Positions 1-9,107 of a stretch of DNA of 64,000 nt are shown in pieces. The position numbers and the translations under genes are program-made. Every line of letters begins with the position of its first letter. Positions within the stretch are counted from its first letter, which is position 1. Where the stretch lies: the NCBI GenBank assembly GCA_963709185.1, contig CAVPVQ010000023.1, forward strand, positions 310,001-374,000. Direction: 5' to 3'. This DNA comes from Roseiarcus sp963709185. Lineage in GTDB: Bacteria > Pseudomonadota > Alphaproteobacteria > Rhizobiales > Beijerinckiaceae. The notes under the pieces were generated by a model. It made no database searches. It had not been told where the DNA came from and saw only the letters and a program-made list of their open reading frames with translations.

Positions 1-2
1 AG

Positions 3-353
3 CTGGTGCGCGCCGGCGTTCGCGACATGCTGCGCATTTCCGACGCGCGGATGAGCGGCACCAGCTACGGCGCGTGCGTGTTGCATGTGGCGCCCGAGGC
101 CTATGTCGGCGGCCCGCTCGCGCTGGCGCGAACCGGCGACTGGATCGCCGTCGACGTCGAGAAGCGCAGCCTGATGCTCGAAGTCGATGAGGCGGAGCTG
201 GGTCGCCGCCGGGCGGCGTTCACGCCGCGTCCGCCGCGCCTGTCGCGCGGCTACGGCGCGCTGTTCGCCCGCGCGATCCGCCAGGCCGACGAGGGCTGCG
301 ACTTCGATTTTCTGGAGCGCGGCGAAGCTTTGGCCGAACCGGAGATTCATTGA
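3..353 (+). CDS. IlvD/Edd-family sugar-acid dehydratase, C-terminal fragment
   Basis: Only the last 116 codons are present; the gene begins before the window. The fragment opens with a DISDARMSG-type core (here RISDARMSG) followed by SYGACVLHVAPEA and GGPLALARTGD, which is the C-terminal swivel domain of the IlvD/Edd dehydratases. These are Fe-S enzymes that dehydrate dihydroxy acids or aldonic acids. The tail (ADEGCDFDFLERG, ending in H) is closer to L-arabonate/pentonate dehydratases than to dihydroxy-acid dehydratase of valine synthesis, so sugar-acid catabolism is the better guess. The exact substrate cannot be read from this fragment. Confidence 0.8.
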   Translation: MVRAGVRDMLRISDARMSGTSYGACVLHVAPEAYVGGPLALARTGDWIAVDVEKRSLMLEVDEAELGRRRAAFTPRPPRLSRGYGALFARAIRQADEGCDFDFLERGEALAEPEIH

Positions 354-381
354 AGACGCGGGGGCGCATCCCATTCTTGTC

Positions 382-1479
382 ATGGCGCGCGCGGCCTCCC
401 ATATGCCGGTCATGCTCAACGATCCGTTTTTGCATTCCAACCTGTTGTTCGCACTCAATTCGGCTTCCGAATCGTCTGGCCCCGGCGCGCCGCCGGCGGT
501 TTCCGACGATGAGGCGCTCGACGCCTATTCGCGCGTCGTCAGCGACGTCGTCGAGCGGGTCGGCCCAAGCGTGGTGCGCATCGACATCCGGCGCAATGGC
601 GCCAACGGCGGCTCTGGCTCCGGGGTCATCGTTTCGCCCGACGGGCTGATCCTCACCAACAGCCATGTCGTGCAGGGCTCGCGCGGCGCCGAGGTGACGA
701 CGCTCGAAGGGCGCCAGTTGCATGCGCGCGTGCTCGGCGACGACCCCGATTGCGATCTCGCGCTGCTGCGCATCGACGACAGCGTGACGCTGCCCGCCGC
801 GCGCCTCGGCGACAGCGCCCGGCTGCGGCGCGGCCAGATCGCCATCGCCATCGGCAATCCGCTCGGCTTCGACGCGACGGTCACCGCCGGCGTGGTCTCG
901 GCGCTCGGCCGTTCGCTGCGCGCCAAGACCGGGCGGATGATCGAGGATGTCGTGCAGACCGACGCCGCGCTCAACCCCGGCAATTCGGGCGGCCCGCTGG
1001 TCTCGTCGGCCGGCGAAGTGATCGGCATCAACACGGCGATCATCATGGGCGCGCAGGGCATCTGCTTTGCGGTCGGCTCCAACACCGCCAATTTCGTGCT
1101 CGGCGAGATCGCCCGGCACGGAAGGGTGCGCCGCGCCTATATCGGCGTCGGCGGCGGCACCGCGCCAATTCCGCGGCGCATTGCGTTGCGTCTCGGCCTC
1201 ACCCAGACGATGGGCGCTCGCATCCTCAGCGTCGAGCAATCGGGCCCGGCCGATCAGGCGGGGCTGCTGACCGGCGATATGATCATCGCGCTCGACGGGC
1301 GTCCGGTGAACGGCGTCGAGGACTTGCTGCGCTTGCTCGACGCCGACAAGATCAACCGCACCGTGGCGGTCGATTTCCTGCGCCGCTCCGAGCAAAAGCG
1401 CGCGTGGATCGGGCCGACCGAGCGCGGCGCGGTCCTCGCCGCGCCCTCGCCCCGCGCGGCGGAGTCAGGGGTGGGATAA
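382..1479 (+). CDS. HtrA/DegP-type trypsin-like serine protease with one PDZ domain
   Basis: The 365-residue protein carries a trypsin-like domain with the full triad: His95 in TNSHVV, Asp125 in DCDLALL and Ser202 in NPGNSGGPL. One PDZ domain follows (about 255-340, with GPADQAGLLTGD). HtrA proteases degrade or refold damaged envelope proteins. There is no clear signal peptide, unlike classical periplasmic DegP, so the location is uncertain. Neither ATG 382 nor ATG 403 has a good ribosome binding site. The frame stays open upstream into the dehydratase gene, but that part reads as low-complexity arginine-rich sequence and was excluded. Family is sure; start and location are not. Confidence 0.88.
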   Translation: MARAASHMPVMLNDPFLHSNLLFALNSASESSGPGAPPAVSDDEALDAYSRVVSDVVERVGPSVVRIDIRRNGANGGSGSGVIVSPDGLILTNSHVVQGSRGAEVTTLEGRQLHARVLGDDPDCDLALLRIDDSVTLPAARLGDSARLRRGQIAIAIGNPLGFDATVTAGVVSALGRSLRAKTGRMIEDVVQTDAALNPGNSGGPLVSSAGEVIGINTAIIMGAQGICFAVGSNTANFVLGEIARHGRVRRAYIGVGGGTAPIPRRIALRLGLTQTMGARILSVEQSGPADQAGLLTGDMIIALDGRPVNGVEDLLRLLDADKINRTVAVDFLRRSEQKRAWIGPTERGAVLAAPSPRAAESGVG

Positions 1480-1491
1480 AGAGCGCCGAAG

Positions 1492-2148
1492 TCACCCGCC
1501 GCCGCGATCGCGCGGGGCGACCAGCGGACCGGGCAGCGCGGCCTCGGCTTCGGCGATCAGCCGGCGCTCGTGCTGGCCGATGAACCGGCTTGCGACGACG
1601 GCGCCGATGACCGCGCAGATCAGCGCGGCGATCCCGACCGATTTGGCGTAGTGCTCGAAGGCGTGGCCGAGGAAATAGCCTCCGAGGCCGAATAGGCTGG
1701 CCCAGACAATCGCGCCCAGCGCGTTGAACAGGAAAAACCGCGGCCATTCGAGCCGGTTGACGCCGGCCAGCAAAGCCGCGAAGGCGCGCAGCATCGCGAC
1801 GAAACGGCCGAAGAACACGATCTTGCCGCCGTGCCGCTGAAACAGATATTGGCCGAGCTTCAGCCTCTTCTCGTCGAGGCCGACATGGCGGCCATATTTG
1901 AGCACGAACGGGAAGCCGAACTCGCGCCCCACCCAATAGCCGGCGTTGTCGCCGAGCATCGCCGCCGCCGCCGCGCAGGCGATCACCCATTTGATGTCGA
2001 GGCCGCCCTGCCCGGCGAAAATCGCCGCGCTGACCAGCGCCGTTTCGCCCGGCATCGGCACGCCGGCGCTCTCCAGCCCGACGATCACGAAAACCGCGAG
2101 ATAGCCGTAGGACGAAAGCAGTTCCTGGAGATGCTGCAAAAAGTGCAT
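1492..2148 (-). CDS. DedA/VTT-domain family membrane protein
   Basis: A 218-residue integral membrane protein with the DedA (SNARE-associated/VTT) signature: the early ESAGVPMPGE segment, then G-D-N-GYWVGREFG, and FFGRFVAMLRAFAALLAG with the conserved arginines. DedA proteins act in the inner membrane, several as flippases that recycle undecaprenyl phosphate or phosphatidylethanolamine; which lipid applies here cannot be told. The gene is convergent with the upstream protease and ends 12 bases from its stop. An AGGGA stretch lies just before the ATG. Confidence 0.88.
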   Translation of the reverse strand: MHFLQHLQELLSSYGYLAVFVIVGLESAGVPMPGETALVSAAIFAGQGGLDIKWVIACAAAAAMLGDNAGYWVGREFGFPFVLKYGRHVGLDEKRLKLGQYLFQRHGGKIVFFGRFVAMLRAFAALLAGVNRLEWPRFFLFNALGAIVWASLFGLGGYFLGHAFEHYAKSVGIAALICAVIGAVVASRFIGQHERRLIAEAEAALPGPLVAPRDRGGG

Positions 2149-2188
2149 CCGCGGTCCCTGTGGCGGCCCAACTCTGCAAGAAACAGCC

Positions 2189-2569
2189 TTAGCCGATCTT
2201 CCGCGCTCCGGTAAGCCGCCTGGCGTTGGCGCGCACTTTCCGGCGGGCGGGCCGGATCGCCGCTTCGGCGACGCCGGCGAGGCCGAGCGAAAGATCGTCG
2301 GCGTTGCGAATGCCGCCGAACGAAGCTTTCAGCAGCAGCGCCGCCCAGGCCATTTGCGCCGCCGCGGCGCCTTCCCAGGCGGCGTCGATCTTTTCCGCGA
2401 TCATCCGCTGCGCCTCGCGCGCGCTTCCGGCCGTCGGATTGAAGCCTTGGATCAGCAGGCCCGGCGCGCGGGCGCTGATCGTGACCGCGCTGTCCACGCC
2501 CGCCTGCATCGTCGCCGCGGCGATCGCCAGGGCGCGCTTGCTCAACCGGCTCATATCCTGTCCATTCAT
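2189..2569 (-). CDS. hypothetical alanine-rich helical protein (phasin-like?)
   Basis: A predicted protein of about 126 residues, rich in alanine and amphipathic helix, with no signal peptide or membrane segment and a basic tail (RPARRKVRANARRLTG). Size, composition and the basic end recall phasins, the small proteins that coat polyhydroxyalkanoate granules, but no diagnostic motif is visible and the assignment is a guess. The start is unclear: TTG 2572, ATG 2569 and ATG 2554 are all possible. It lies upstream of the dedA-like gene on the same strand with a 40-base gap, so the two could be co-transcribed. Confidence 0.5.
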   Translation of the reverse strand: MNGQDMSRLSKRALAIAAATMQAGVDSAVTISARAPGLLIQGFNPTAGSAREAQRMIAEKIDAAWEGAAAAQMAWAALLLKASFGGIRNADDLSLGLAGVAEAAIRPARRKVRANARRLTGARKIG

Positions 2570-2757
2570 CAAGAGAGACGGTTGCGCAACCGAGGCGCCG
2601 CGAAGACTGACATATGCGCCCGCGACGCGGGTCCTTCAAGGAGAAGCGCTATTGACGAGGATAGTCAGTTGATTTTCCACGGAAGATCGAATGACGGCGA
2701 ACGCAGCGCGGCCGCTCGGGATTGCGAGCGCCGCGCGCGATGCGCCGGGGGCCGCGC

Positions 2758-3147
2758 ATGGACCGCGTGATCCCGGCGCTCGGCGTCCTGGCTGCGCTGA
2801 TGGGCGCCGGCGGCGTCGCGCTGGCGGCCGCCGCCGTTCACGCCGACGGCGGAGAAATGGCGCGGACGGCCGCGTATTTTCTGCTGCTGCATGCGGCGGC
2901 GCTGCTTGGCGTGACCGCCTGCGCGCGCGCATTCCTCGCCGACGCCAGGATCGTCGGCGCGCTTCTCCTGGTCGGCGCCGGCCTCGGACTCGGCGCGATC
3001 ATTTTCAGCGCCGATCTCGCCAGCCGAGATTTCGCCGGGGCGCGCCTCTTTCCGATGGCCGCGCCGGCCGGCGGATCGTTGATGATCCTTGGCTGGGTGG
3101 CGCTCGCGCTCGTGTTCGCCTTCGCGACGCTGGAGGGGCGCGACTGA
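2758..3147 (+). CDS. DUF423 (YgdD/TMEM256-like) small membrane protein
   Basis: A 129-residue protein with four hydrophobic segments, starting MDRVIPALGVLAALMGAGG. The four-helix layout and the AVHA segment after helix 1 are typical of the DUF423 family, whose biochemical role is unknown. The ATG at 2758 was preferred to the earlier in-frame start because the hydrophobic N-terminus then begins at once, as in the family. It converges on the adenine deaminase gene with a 16-base gap. Confidence 0.75.
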   Translation: MDRVIPALGVLAALMGAGGVALAAAAVHADGGEMARTAAYFLLLHAAALLGVTACARAFLADARIVGALLLVGAGLGLGAIIFSADLASRDFAGARLFPMAAPAGGSLMILGWVALALVFAFATLEGRD

Positions 3148-3163
3148 GCGGGATGGCGTCTGT

Positions 3164-4873
3164 CTAGTCGCGCACGAGTTCGAAGCGGTCGACGTCGACG
3201 AGCCCCCGATCGGTGATTTTCAGATGCGGGATCACCGGCAGCGGCAGGAACGCCACCTGCAGGAACGGCTCGGCGAGCACGACGCCAAGGCTCTTGGCGG
3301 CCGCCCGCAGCGGGATCAGCGCCTCGCGAACCTGTTCGAAACTCATCAGGCTCATCAGGCCGGCCACCGGGAGCGCGAGTTCGGCGAGCACGCGGCCGCC
3401 CGCCACGACGACGAAGCCGCCCTCGATCTCGGTCAGCCGGTTGACCGCCGTCGCCATATCCGCCTCGTCGACGCCAACAACGCAGATATTGTGGCTGTCA
3501 TGGCCGACCGACGAGGCGATCGCCCCGCGCTTCATGCCGAAGCCATGCACGAAGGCGGTGGCGATATTGTCGTTGACGCCGTGGCGCGCGACCACCGCGA
3601 CTTTGATCGCGTCCTGATCGAGGTCGATGCGGCGCTCGCCGTCAGCGTAAGGCAAGGTCACGGAGACGCGCTCGGTGATGATCTTGCCGGTCACGACGCC
3701 GATCGCCTGGGTCGATGGGCCGGCTCCGCGCGCGGCGAAATCCTGCGCCGCGACCCGCCGCGCCTTCACGCTGCGGCGGCCGACCGGCGCGAGCGTCCCG
3801 CGCGCCGCGAAGAGATCGTCGTCGACCGGCCGGCCGGCGGCGAAAACCCTCGACACCGCGCAGCTTTCCAGATCGTCCACCACGACCAGATCGGCGCGCC
3901 AGCCCGGCGCGACGAGGCCGCGATCCATCAGCCCGAAAATGCGCGCGCCCGAAATGCTCGCCGCGCGATAGGCGGCGATCGGCGGCGCGCCGAGACGGAT
4001 CGCGGTGCGGATCATGAAATCGAGATGGCCCTCCTCGGCGATGTCGAGCGGATTGCGGTCGTCGGTGCACAGGCCGATGAACGGCGAATGGCGCTCGGTG
4101 ATAACAGGCGCGAGCGCGTGCAAGTCCTTCGACACCGAGCCTTCGCGCACCAGAATCTGCATGCCTTTCGACAGCTTCTCCAGCGCCTCTGGCACATTGG
4201 TCACTTCATGATCGGTGCGGATGCCGGCGGCGAGATAGCCGTTGAGGTCGAGACCGCGCAACAGCGGGGCGTGGCCGTCGATGCGCCGCCCCTGAAACGC
4301 GGCGAGCTTGGCGAGGCACGCCGGATCGCCCGCCAGCACGCCGGGGAAATTCATGAATTCGGCGAGGCCGAGCACCTTCGGGTGACCGGCGAACTGCATG
4401 AGGTCCGCCGCCTCGAGCCGGGCTCCCGAAGTCTCCAGATGGGTGGCCGGCACGCAGCTCGACAGTTGCACCCGCAGGTCCATCGCGGTCGCCATCGACG
4501 CGTCGAGGAAATAGCGCAAGCCGGGCGCGCCCAGCACGTTGGCGATCTCGTGGGGATCGCAAATCGCCGTGGTGACGCCATGCGCGAGCACGCAGCGATC
4601 GAACTCCAGCGGGGTGATCAGCGAGGATTCCACATGCAGGTGCGTATCGATGAAGCCGGGGACGATCACCTTGCCCGAGACATCGATCTCGACCGCGCCG
4701 CGGTAGTCGCCGAACGTCCCGACGATGCGATCGGCGCAGATCGCGACGTCGCTCCTTTCGAGGCCGCCGGTGACGAGATCGAACACGCGCCCGCCCTTGA
4801 GCACGATGTCGGCCTCGGCCAACCCCCGCCCCTGCTCGATGGCGCGCTTGAGATAGGCGATGGCGTCATTCAT
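3164..4873 (-). CDS. ade: adenine deaminase
   Basis: A 569-residue amidohydrolase. The metal-binding motif GFIDTHLHVESS lies in the first third, followed by CDPHEIANVLG, GLAEFMNFPGV, and a C-terminal adenine-deaminase domain with SVGHDSHNICVVG. The enzyme converts adenine to hypoxanthine and ammonia in the cytoplasm for purine salvage. Length and motif order match the bacterial Ade family. The start is set by an AGGA element 8 bases before ATG 4873; an upstream in-frame ATG at 4918 has no such site. It is divergent from the pyridoxal kinase gene. A long open frame on the opposite strand here is a GC-composition shadow. Confidence 0.93.
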   Translation of the reverse strand: MNDAIAYLKRAIEQGRGLAEADIVLKGGRVFDLVTGGLERSDVAICADRIVGTFGDYRGAVEIDVSGKVIVPGFIDTHLHVESSLITPLEFDRCVLAHGVTTAICDPHEIANVLGAPGLRYFLDASMATAMDLRVQLSSCVPATHLETSGARLEAADLMQFAGHPKVLGLAEFMNFPGVLAGDPACLAKLAAFQGRRIDGHAPLLRGLDLNGYLAAGIRTDHEVTNVPEALEKLSKGMQILVREGSVSKDLHALAPVITERHSPFIGLCTDDRNPLDIAEEGHLDFMIRTAIRLGAPPIAAYRAASISGARIFGLMDRGLVAPGWRADLVVVDDLESCAVSRVFAAGRPVDDDLFAARGTLAPVGRRSVKARRVAAQDFAARGAGPSTQAIGVVTGKIITERVSVTLPYADGERRIDLDQDAIKVAVVARHGVNDNIATAFVHGFGMKRGAIASSVGHDSHNICVVGVDEADMATAVNRLTEIEGGFVVVAGGRVLAELALPVAGLMSLMSFEQVREALIPLRAAAKSLGVVLAEPFLQVAFLPLPVIPHLKITDRGLVDVDRFELVRD

Positions 4874-5137
4874 GCTGCGATCCTGGGGCGCGACGCCCGA
4901 ATCCCGCGCGAAATTCAATGTCGCGGCCTTCTGCGCGGCGACGGCCGCCAGCGTGCAGCAATGTCTCAGGATTCCTTGTCGTCCTCAAGCCGCCCGACTG
5001 GTATTCGCGATCGGTCGCCGCCTCCGGACCGCCGGTTGGCTTCAAAACGGGAAAGGCGCGGCGCGAGCCTTATTTTCCGGATCGGCTTGCGCTAGAGAGA
5101 GCCGGCGCGACGCCGCGCCGCCAGAATCCCGGATCAA

Positions 5138-6004
5138 ATGAGCCTCCCGTCCCCGCTCTCCATCCTGTCGATCCAGTCCCATGTGGTCTACGGGCATGTC
5201 GGCAATTCGGCGGCGGTGTTTTCGTTGCAGCGCATCGGCTGCGAGGTGTGGCCGATCAATACGGTGCAGTTTTCCAACCACACCGGCTATCCCGACTGGC
5301 GCGGGCGGGTGTTCGACGCCACTCTGATCGACGATTTGATCGCCGGGATCGCGGCGCGCGGCGCGCTCGCCCGTTGCGACGGCGTGCTCTCCGGTTACGT
5401 CGGGTCGCCGGAGATCGGCGCGGCGGTGTTGCGTGGGGTATCTGCCGTCCACAACCAAAACGCCCGGGCGGTCTATTGCTGCGATCCGGTGCTCGGAGAT
5501 GTCGAGCGCGGGGTCTATGTGCGCGACGGGGTCGCCGAATTCATGCGCGAACGCGCTGCGCCCGCCGCCACCCTCCTGACGCCGAACCATTTCGAACTCA
5601 ACCTACTCGCGGGCCTGCCGGCGACCGACATGGCGGGGGTTCGCGATGCGCTTGACGCGCTGCATGCGCGCGGGCCCAAGGCGATTCTCGTCACTTCGCT
5701 GCGCCTCGACGACACGCCCGCCGACGCGCTCGACATGCTCGCGTCCGAAGGCGGCGCGCTCTGGCGCCTGCGCACGCCCAGGGCGCCGATCAAGGCCAAT
5801 GGGGCCGGCGACGTCATCGCCGCGCTTTTCCTCGCCCATTGGCTGCGCACCCGCAGCGCGCCCGAAGCGATCACGCTCGCCGCCTCCTCCGTCTATGGTC
5901 TGATCGACGCAACGGCGAGAGCGCAATCGCGCGAACTCGAGATCGTCGCCGCGCAGGAGGAGTTCGTTCGTCCTTCGCGGCTGTTTGTCGCGGAACGTCT
6001 CTAG
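5138..6004 (+). CDS. pdxY: pyridoxal kinase
   Basis: A 288-residue ribokinase-fold enzyme that phosphorylates pyridoxal in vitamin B6 salvage. Seen are the N-terminal SIQSHVVYGHVGN substrate segment, CDPVLGD, LTPNHFELNLL, and the anion-hole/catalytic KANGAGDV near residue 225. The length equals that of PdxY proteins. It begins a tight run: the PhzF-like gene follows 12 bases later and the NUDIX gene overlaps that one. Confidence 0.93.
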   Translation: MSLPSPLSILSIQSHVVYGHVGNSAAVFSLQRIGCEVWPINTVQFSNHTGYPDWRGRVFDATLIDDLIAGIAARGALARCDGVLSGYVGSPEIGAAVLRGVSAVHNQNARAVYCCDPVLGDVERGVYVRDGVAEFMRERAAPAATLLTPNHFELNLLAGLPATDMAGVRDALDALHARGPKAILVTSLRLDDTPADALDMLASEGGALWRLRTPRAPIKANGAGDVIAALFLAHWLRTRSAPEAITLAASSVYGLIDATARAQSRELEIVAAQEEFVRPSRLFVAERL

Positions 6005-6016
6005 GGAGTTCGCCCG

Positions 6017-6916
6017 GTGCGCCGCAGTTTTTACACGCTCGACGTCTTCACCGAAGCCGCGCTCGCGGGAAATCCGCTCGCCGTCGTGCTTGACAGCGAA
6101 GGGCTCGACGCGAGCCGGATGCAGGCGATCGCCCGCGAATTCAATCTCGCCGAGACGGTGTTCATCGGGGAGCCGCGCAACCCGGTCAACACTGCGCGCA
6201 TGCGGATTTTCACGCCCGGCCGGGAATTGCCGTTCGCCGGCCACCCGACGATCGGCGCGGCGATCCTGCTCGCCCACCTGCGGGCGCCGGACCTGCTGAC
6301 ACGAGAGGACTTGCGCGTCGTCGTCGAATTGGAAGTCGGCGACGTCATTTGCGTCGCGCGGCATCGCAAGGGCCAGGCAATGGCCGCCTATTTCACCCTG
6401 CCGCGCTTGCCCGAAGCGGTCGGAGAACCGCCTTCCGATGCTGCGCTCGCCGCCGGCCTTGGCCTCGATTCCGCCGACATCGGCTTTGGCGCCCATCGAC
6501 CGACGCTCTATGGCGCCGGAGTTCCCTTCTTGTTCGTGCCTGTCGCCGGTCTTGCCGCGATGGCGCGGGCGCGACCCAGCCTGAAACTCTGGGGCGAGAA
6601 CGGCGGCCCGGCCGCCTATCTCTACACCAACGAGGTCGTGCACGAAGGCTCCTCCTTTCATGCGCGCATGTTCGCTTCCGGCTGGGGCATTGTCGAAGAC
6701 CCCGCCACCGGCAGCGCGGTCGCCGCTTTCGCCGGCGTCGTCATGCAATTCGAGCGCCCGGACGACGGCGGGCACATGTTCGTCATCGAGCAGGGCCTGG
6801 AAATGGGCCGGCCGAGCTTCATCTCGCTCGGCCTCGACGTCGAGAACGGCGCGCTCGGCGCCGCCACCATCGGCGGCTCGGCGGTGATCGTGGCGCAGGG
6901 CGTGATCGACCTGTGA
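6017..6916 (+). CDS. PhzF-family isomerase/epimerase-like protein
   Basis: A 299-residue protein with GTG start. It shows the PhzF fold markers: FTEAALAGNPLAVV at the N-terminus with the conserved AGNP, REFNLAETVF with the conserved Glu used in catalysis, FTPGRELPFAGHPTIGAA, and VEDPATGSAVAAF in the second half-domain. PhzF proteins act as isomerases or epimerases; most bacterial members, including ones in species that make no phenazine, have unknown substrates. The window has no phenazine genes, so phenazine synthesis should not be inferred. It lies between pdxY and a NUDIX gene, with a 4-base overlap (GTGA) to the latter. Confidence 0.88.
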   Translation: MRRSFYTLDVFTEAALAGNPLAVVLDSEGLDASRMQAIAREFNLAETVFIGEPRNPVNTARMRIFTPGRELPFAGHPTIGAAILLAHLRAPDLLTREDLRVVVELEVGDVICVARHRKGQAMAAYFTLPRLPEAVGEPPSDAALAAGLGLDSADIGFGAHRPTLYGAGVPFLFVPVAGLAAMARARPSLKLWGENGGPAAYLYTNEVVHEGSSFHARMFASGWGIVEDPATGSAVAAFAGVVMQFERPDDGGHMFVIEQGLEMGRPSFISLGLDVENGALGAATIGGSAVIVAQGVIDL

Positions 6917-7641
6917 GCGAACCCGGCGCGCGCATCGTCAAGGTCGCCGAGCTTGATCTGGGTTACGAGCCCGCGCCGTGGGCGTTCGCCCAGAGCCGCG
7001 CCGAAGAAATCGCCGCCCATTGGGCCGCGCGCAAAGCAACGTTGCCCCAGCTGTTCGACGGCCGCGTCCTGATGCTGGGGAGGCACTATTTCGCGCCGCG
7101 CGACGACGGCGCGACGATCCTGAGCGGCTCCTATTTCGCGACCGACTACAAAGCCTTCCTCGCCTGGCGCGACTTTGGCTATCCGGACCGCGCGGTGTGC
7201 AATTGCTTCTCGATGGCCGCGCTGGTGTCGTCCGACGGCGCCTTCCTGCTTGGCGAGATGGCCGCCCACACCGCCAACGCAGGGTCCGTCTACTTCGCCG
7301 CCGGCACGCCTGATCCGAGCGACATCGTCGGCGAGCGCGTCGATCTGGCCGCCAGCGCGCGGCGTGAATTGCGGGAAGAAACCGGAATTTCAGCCGATGA
7401 AGTTGCGACGGCGCCGGATTGGACGATCGTCCATGCGCCGCCGCGCATCGCCTGCATGAAGGTCATGCGCATGGACGAGACTGCGGACCGTATCAAGGCG
7501 CGCGTCGAGGCTTTCCTTGCGCAAGACCCCGACGCCGAGCTGCGGCGCCTGCATATCGTGCGTCACCTGCACGACCTCGAAGCGCTCAACAGCCCGCGCT
7601 TCATCGCCGATTTCATCCGGCATCAACTGAAAGGCGGCTAA
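6913..7641 (+). CDS. NUDIX-family hydrolase
   Basis: A 242-residue protein whose GTG start overlaps the TGA of the PhzF-like gene, suggesting translational coupling. The catalytic core of the Nudix box is present (RELREETGI at about residue 150), but the upstream G-x5-E part is degenerate. Nudix enzymes hydrolyse nucleoside diphosphates linked to another moiety. The long N-terminal half with CNCFSMAALVSSDGAFLLGEM resembles unassigned alphaproteobacterial Nudix proteins. Substrate unknown. Confidence 0.8.
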   Translation: MSEPGARIVKVAELDLGYEPAPWAFAQSRAEEIAAHWAARKATLPQLFDGRVLMLGRHYFAPRDDGATILSGSYFATDYKAFLAWRDFGYPDRAVCNCFSMAALVSSDGAFLLGEMAAHTANAGSVYFAAGTPDPSDIVGERVDLAASARRELREETGISADEVATAPDWTIVHAPPRIACMKVMRMDETADRIKARVEAFLAQDPDAELRRLHIVRHLHDLEALNSPRFIADFIRHQLKGG

Positions 7642-7982
7642 AGCGCGGTCGGATAGCCGTGGCGCTTGCGCGAGGCGAGAATCATCGCGCGCGCCTCCGC
7701 GTCGCGTCCCGCGGAGCAGGCCTGGGCGGCCTCGGCGATTTCCCTGTGGACCTGATCATAGACCGATTGGGCGATCTGGCCCATCGCGAGATCGTCGTCC
7801 TGCACCGCGTGGTAACGGGCGATGTCGCCGGCGCAGCCGCCGCCCTGCGGCATTTGGAAATTCGACGGCGCCACGAGAAGCGAACCTGGCGCCGGCGGCG
7901 GCGCCGCCGCGGGAGCTGGACCCGCCGAATTGCAGCCCGCCAGACACAACGCGGCAATTGCCGCCAGCAACGCCGGTTTCAT
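7638..7982 (-). CDS. small putative lipoprotein
   Basis: A 114-residue protein with a lipoprotein signal: Met-Lys, a hydrophobic stretch and lipobox LAGC with Cys at about residue 17. An Ala/Pro linker and a short conserved-looking domain with two further cysteines follow (GGGCAGDIARYHAVQ and AAQACSAGRD), which could form a disulfide. Predicted membrane-anchored; function unknown. Its stop overlaps the stop of the NUDIX gene on the other strand. ATG 7982 was chosen because it places the signal at the N-terminus. Confidence 0.65.
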   Translation of the reverse strand: MKPALLAAIAALCLAGCNSAGPAPAAAPPPAPGSLLVAPSNFQMPQGGGCAGDIARYHAVQDDDLAMGQIAQSVYDQVHREIAEAAQACSAGRDAEARAMILASRKRHGYPTAL

Positions 7983-8108
7983 GTCAAGCCTCCATGCCCG
8001 AATCGCGCTCGCCAGAATCGCGAGACTCGCCATGGCGCGCGCCGGGTCAAGCGCTTTCTCTGGCGAAGCCGAGCGCGTGATCCGAACCGGCGAAGGCTCG
8101 GTCGGGCC

Positions 8109-9107
8109 TCAACGAGCCGCCCGCCGACGCGCCAACGCTTCGGCCAGCAACGCGGCGACGCGGTCCGGCTCCTCGAAGCGCATGACCACCGGCAGAGCCG
8201 CGATTTTCCCCGCATAGGCCGGCTTCAGACGCACAATGTCCTTCTCTGTCGTCACCGGCGTCAAGCCGAGGCTCGCCGCTTCGGTCAGGAGCGCCTCGAG
8301 CTGCGTCGACGAATAGCGATAGTGATCGCCAAAGCCGCGCGCCACCGTCACATGCGCGCCGAGGGCTTCGAGGGTTGCAAAAAACTTCCCCGGACGCGCA
8401 ATGCCGGCGAACGCGAGGACATTCTGATTGCGGAGCTGCGCAGCGACGAAGGGGTCGGGCTCGAGGCGCGCGTTCAGGATCGGCTTGGCCGAAACCGCGT
8501 CATGAGCCTTGACGCTGGCGTCCGAGACGCCATCGACGAAGATGGTCGCGGAAACTCGGGGCAATTGCGCCGCCGGCGGCGCGCGCAAGGGGCCGGCGGG
8601 CAGGCACAGGCCGTTGCCGAAACCGGCGCCGCCGTCGATGAGGGCGAAGCTGAAGTCCTTGGCGAGCGCCGGGCTTTGCAGGCCATCGTCGAGAACGAGA
8701 ACGCTGGCGCCGGCGGCGATCGCCGCCGCGGCGGCTGCGCGCCTGTCGCGGGCGATGAAGCATGGCGCGACACGGGCGAGCAACAGAGGCTCATCGCCGA
8801 CTTCCGCGGCGCGGTGGATGTGCGGATCGACGGCGATCACGCGCGCGCCGGCGCCGCCGTAGCCACGCGACAGGAACGCCACCCGCTCCCCTGTCGCGCC
8901 TAGCAGACGGCCGATCGCGATCGCGGCCGGCGTTTTGCCGGCGCCGCCGGCGACAAAATTGCCGACGCACACCACCGGGACGGCGACCCGCAGACCTAAT
9001 CGCGCCATGCGCCATGCGGTGACCGCGCCATAGAGCGCTCCCAAAGGCGCCAGACTCCGGGCGAACAGACTCGGATTGCGCCTCGCCCAAAAGGCCGGGG
9101 CCATCAA
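8109..9107 (-). CDS. lpxK: tetraacyldisaccharide 4'-kinase
   Basis: A 332-residue inner-membrane enzyme that phosphorylates the 4' position of the tetraacyl disaccharide 1-phosphate to give lipid IVA. The N-terminal amphipathic region precedes the P-loop VGNFVAGGAGKTP (about residues 48-60), and FLSRGYGG, ITTEKD-like (VTTEKD) and DDGLQ motifs follow. It overlaps the 3' end of waaA by 4 bases and is the last gene of the minus-strand envelope operon. Confidence 0.95.
   Translation of the reverse strand: MMAPAFWARRNPSLFARSLAPLGALYGAVTAWRMARLGLRVAVPVVCVGNFVAGGAGKTPAAIAIGRLLGATGERVAFLSRGYGGAGARVIAVDPHIHRAAEVGDEPLLLARVAPCFIARDRRAAAAAAIAAGASVLVLDDGLQSPALAKDFSFALIDGGAGFGNGLCLPAGPLRAPPAAQLPRVSATIFVDGVSDASVKAHDAVSAKPILNARLEPDPFVAAQLRNQNVLAFAGIARPGKFFATLEALGAHVTVARGFGDHYRYSSTQLEALLTEAASLGLTPVTTEKDIVRLKPAYAGKIAALPVVMRFEEPDRVAALLAEALARRRAAR

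Noticed and set aside
220..1395. 391-codon open frame opposite the HtrA-type gene
   Set aside because: Antisense shadow of a gene with complete catalytic triad; no recognisable domain.
3089..5095. 668-codon open frame opposite adenine deaminase
   Set aside because: Arg/Asp/His-rich composition and no motif; a codon-bias shadow of the ade gene, common in high-GC DNA.
6017..6916. Phenazine biosynthesis locus
   Set aside because: A single PhzF-family gene is widespread; no other phz gene is present.
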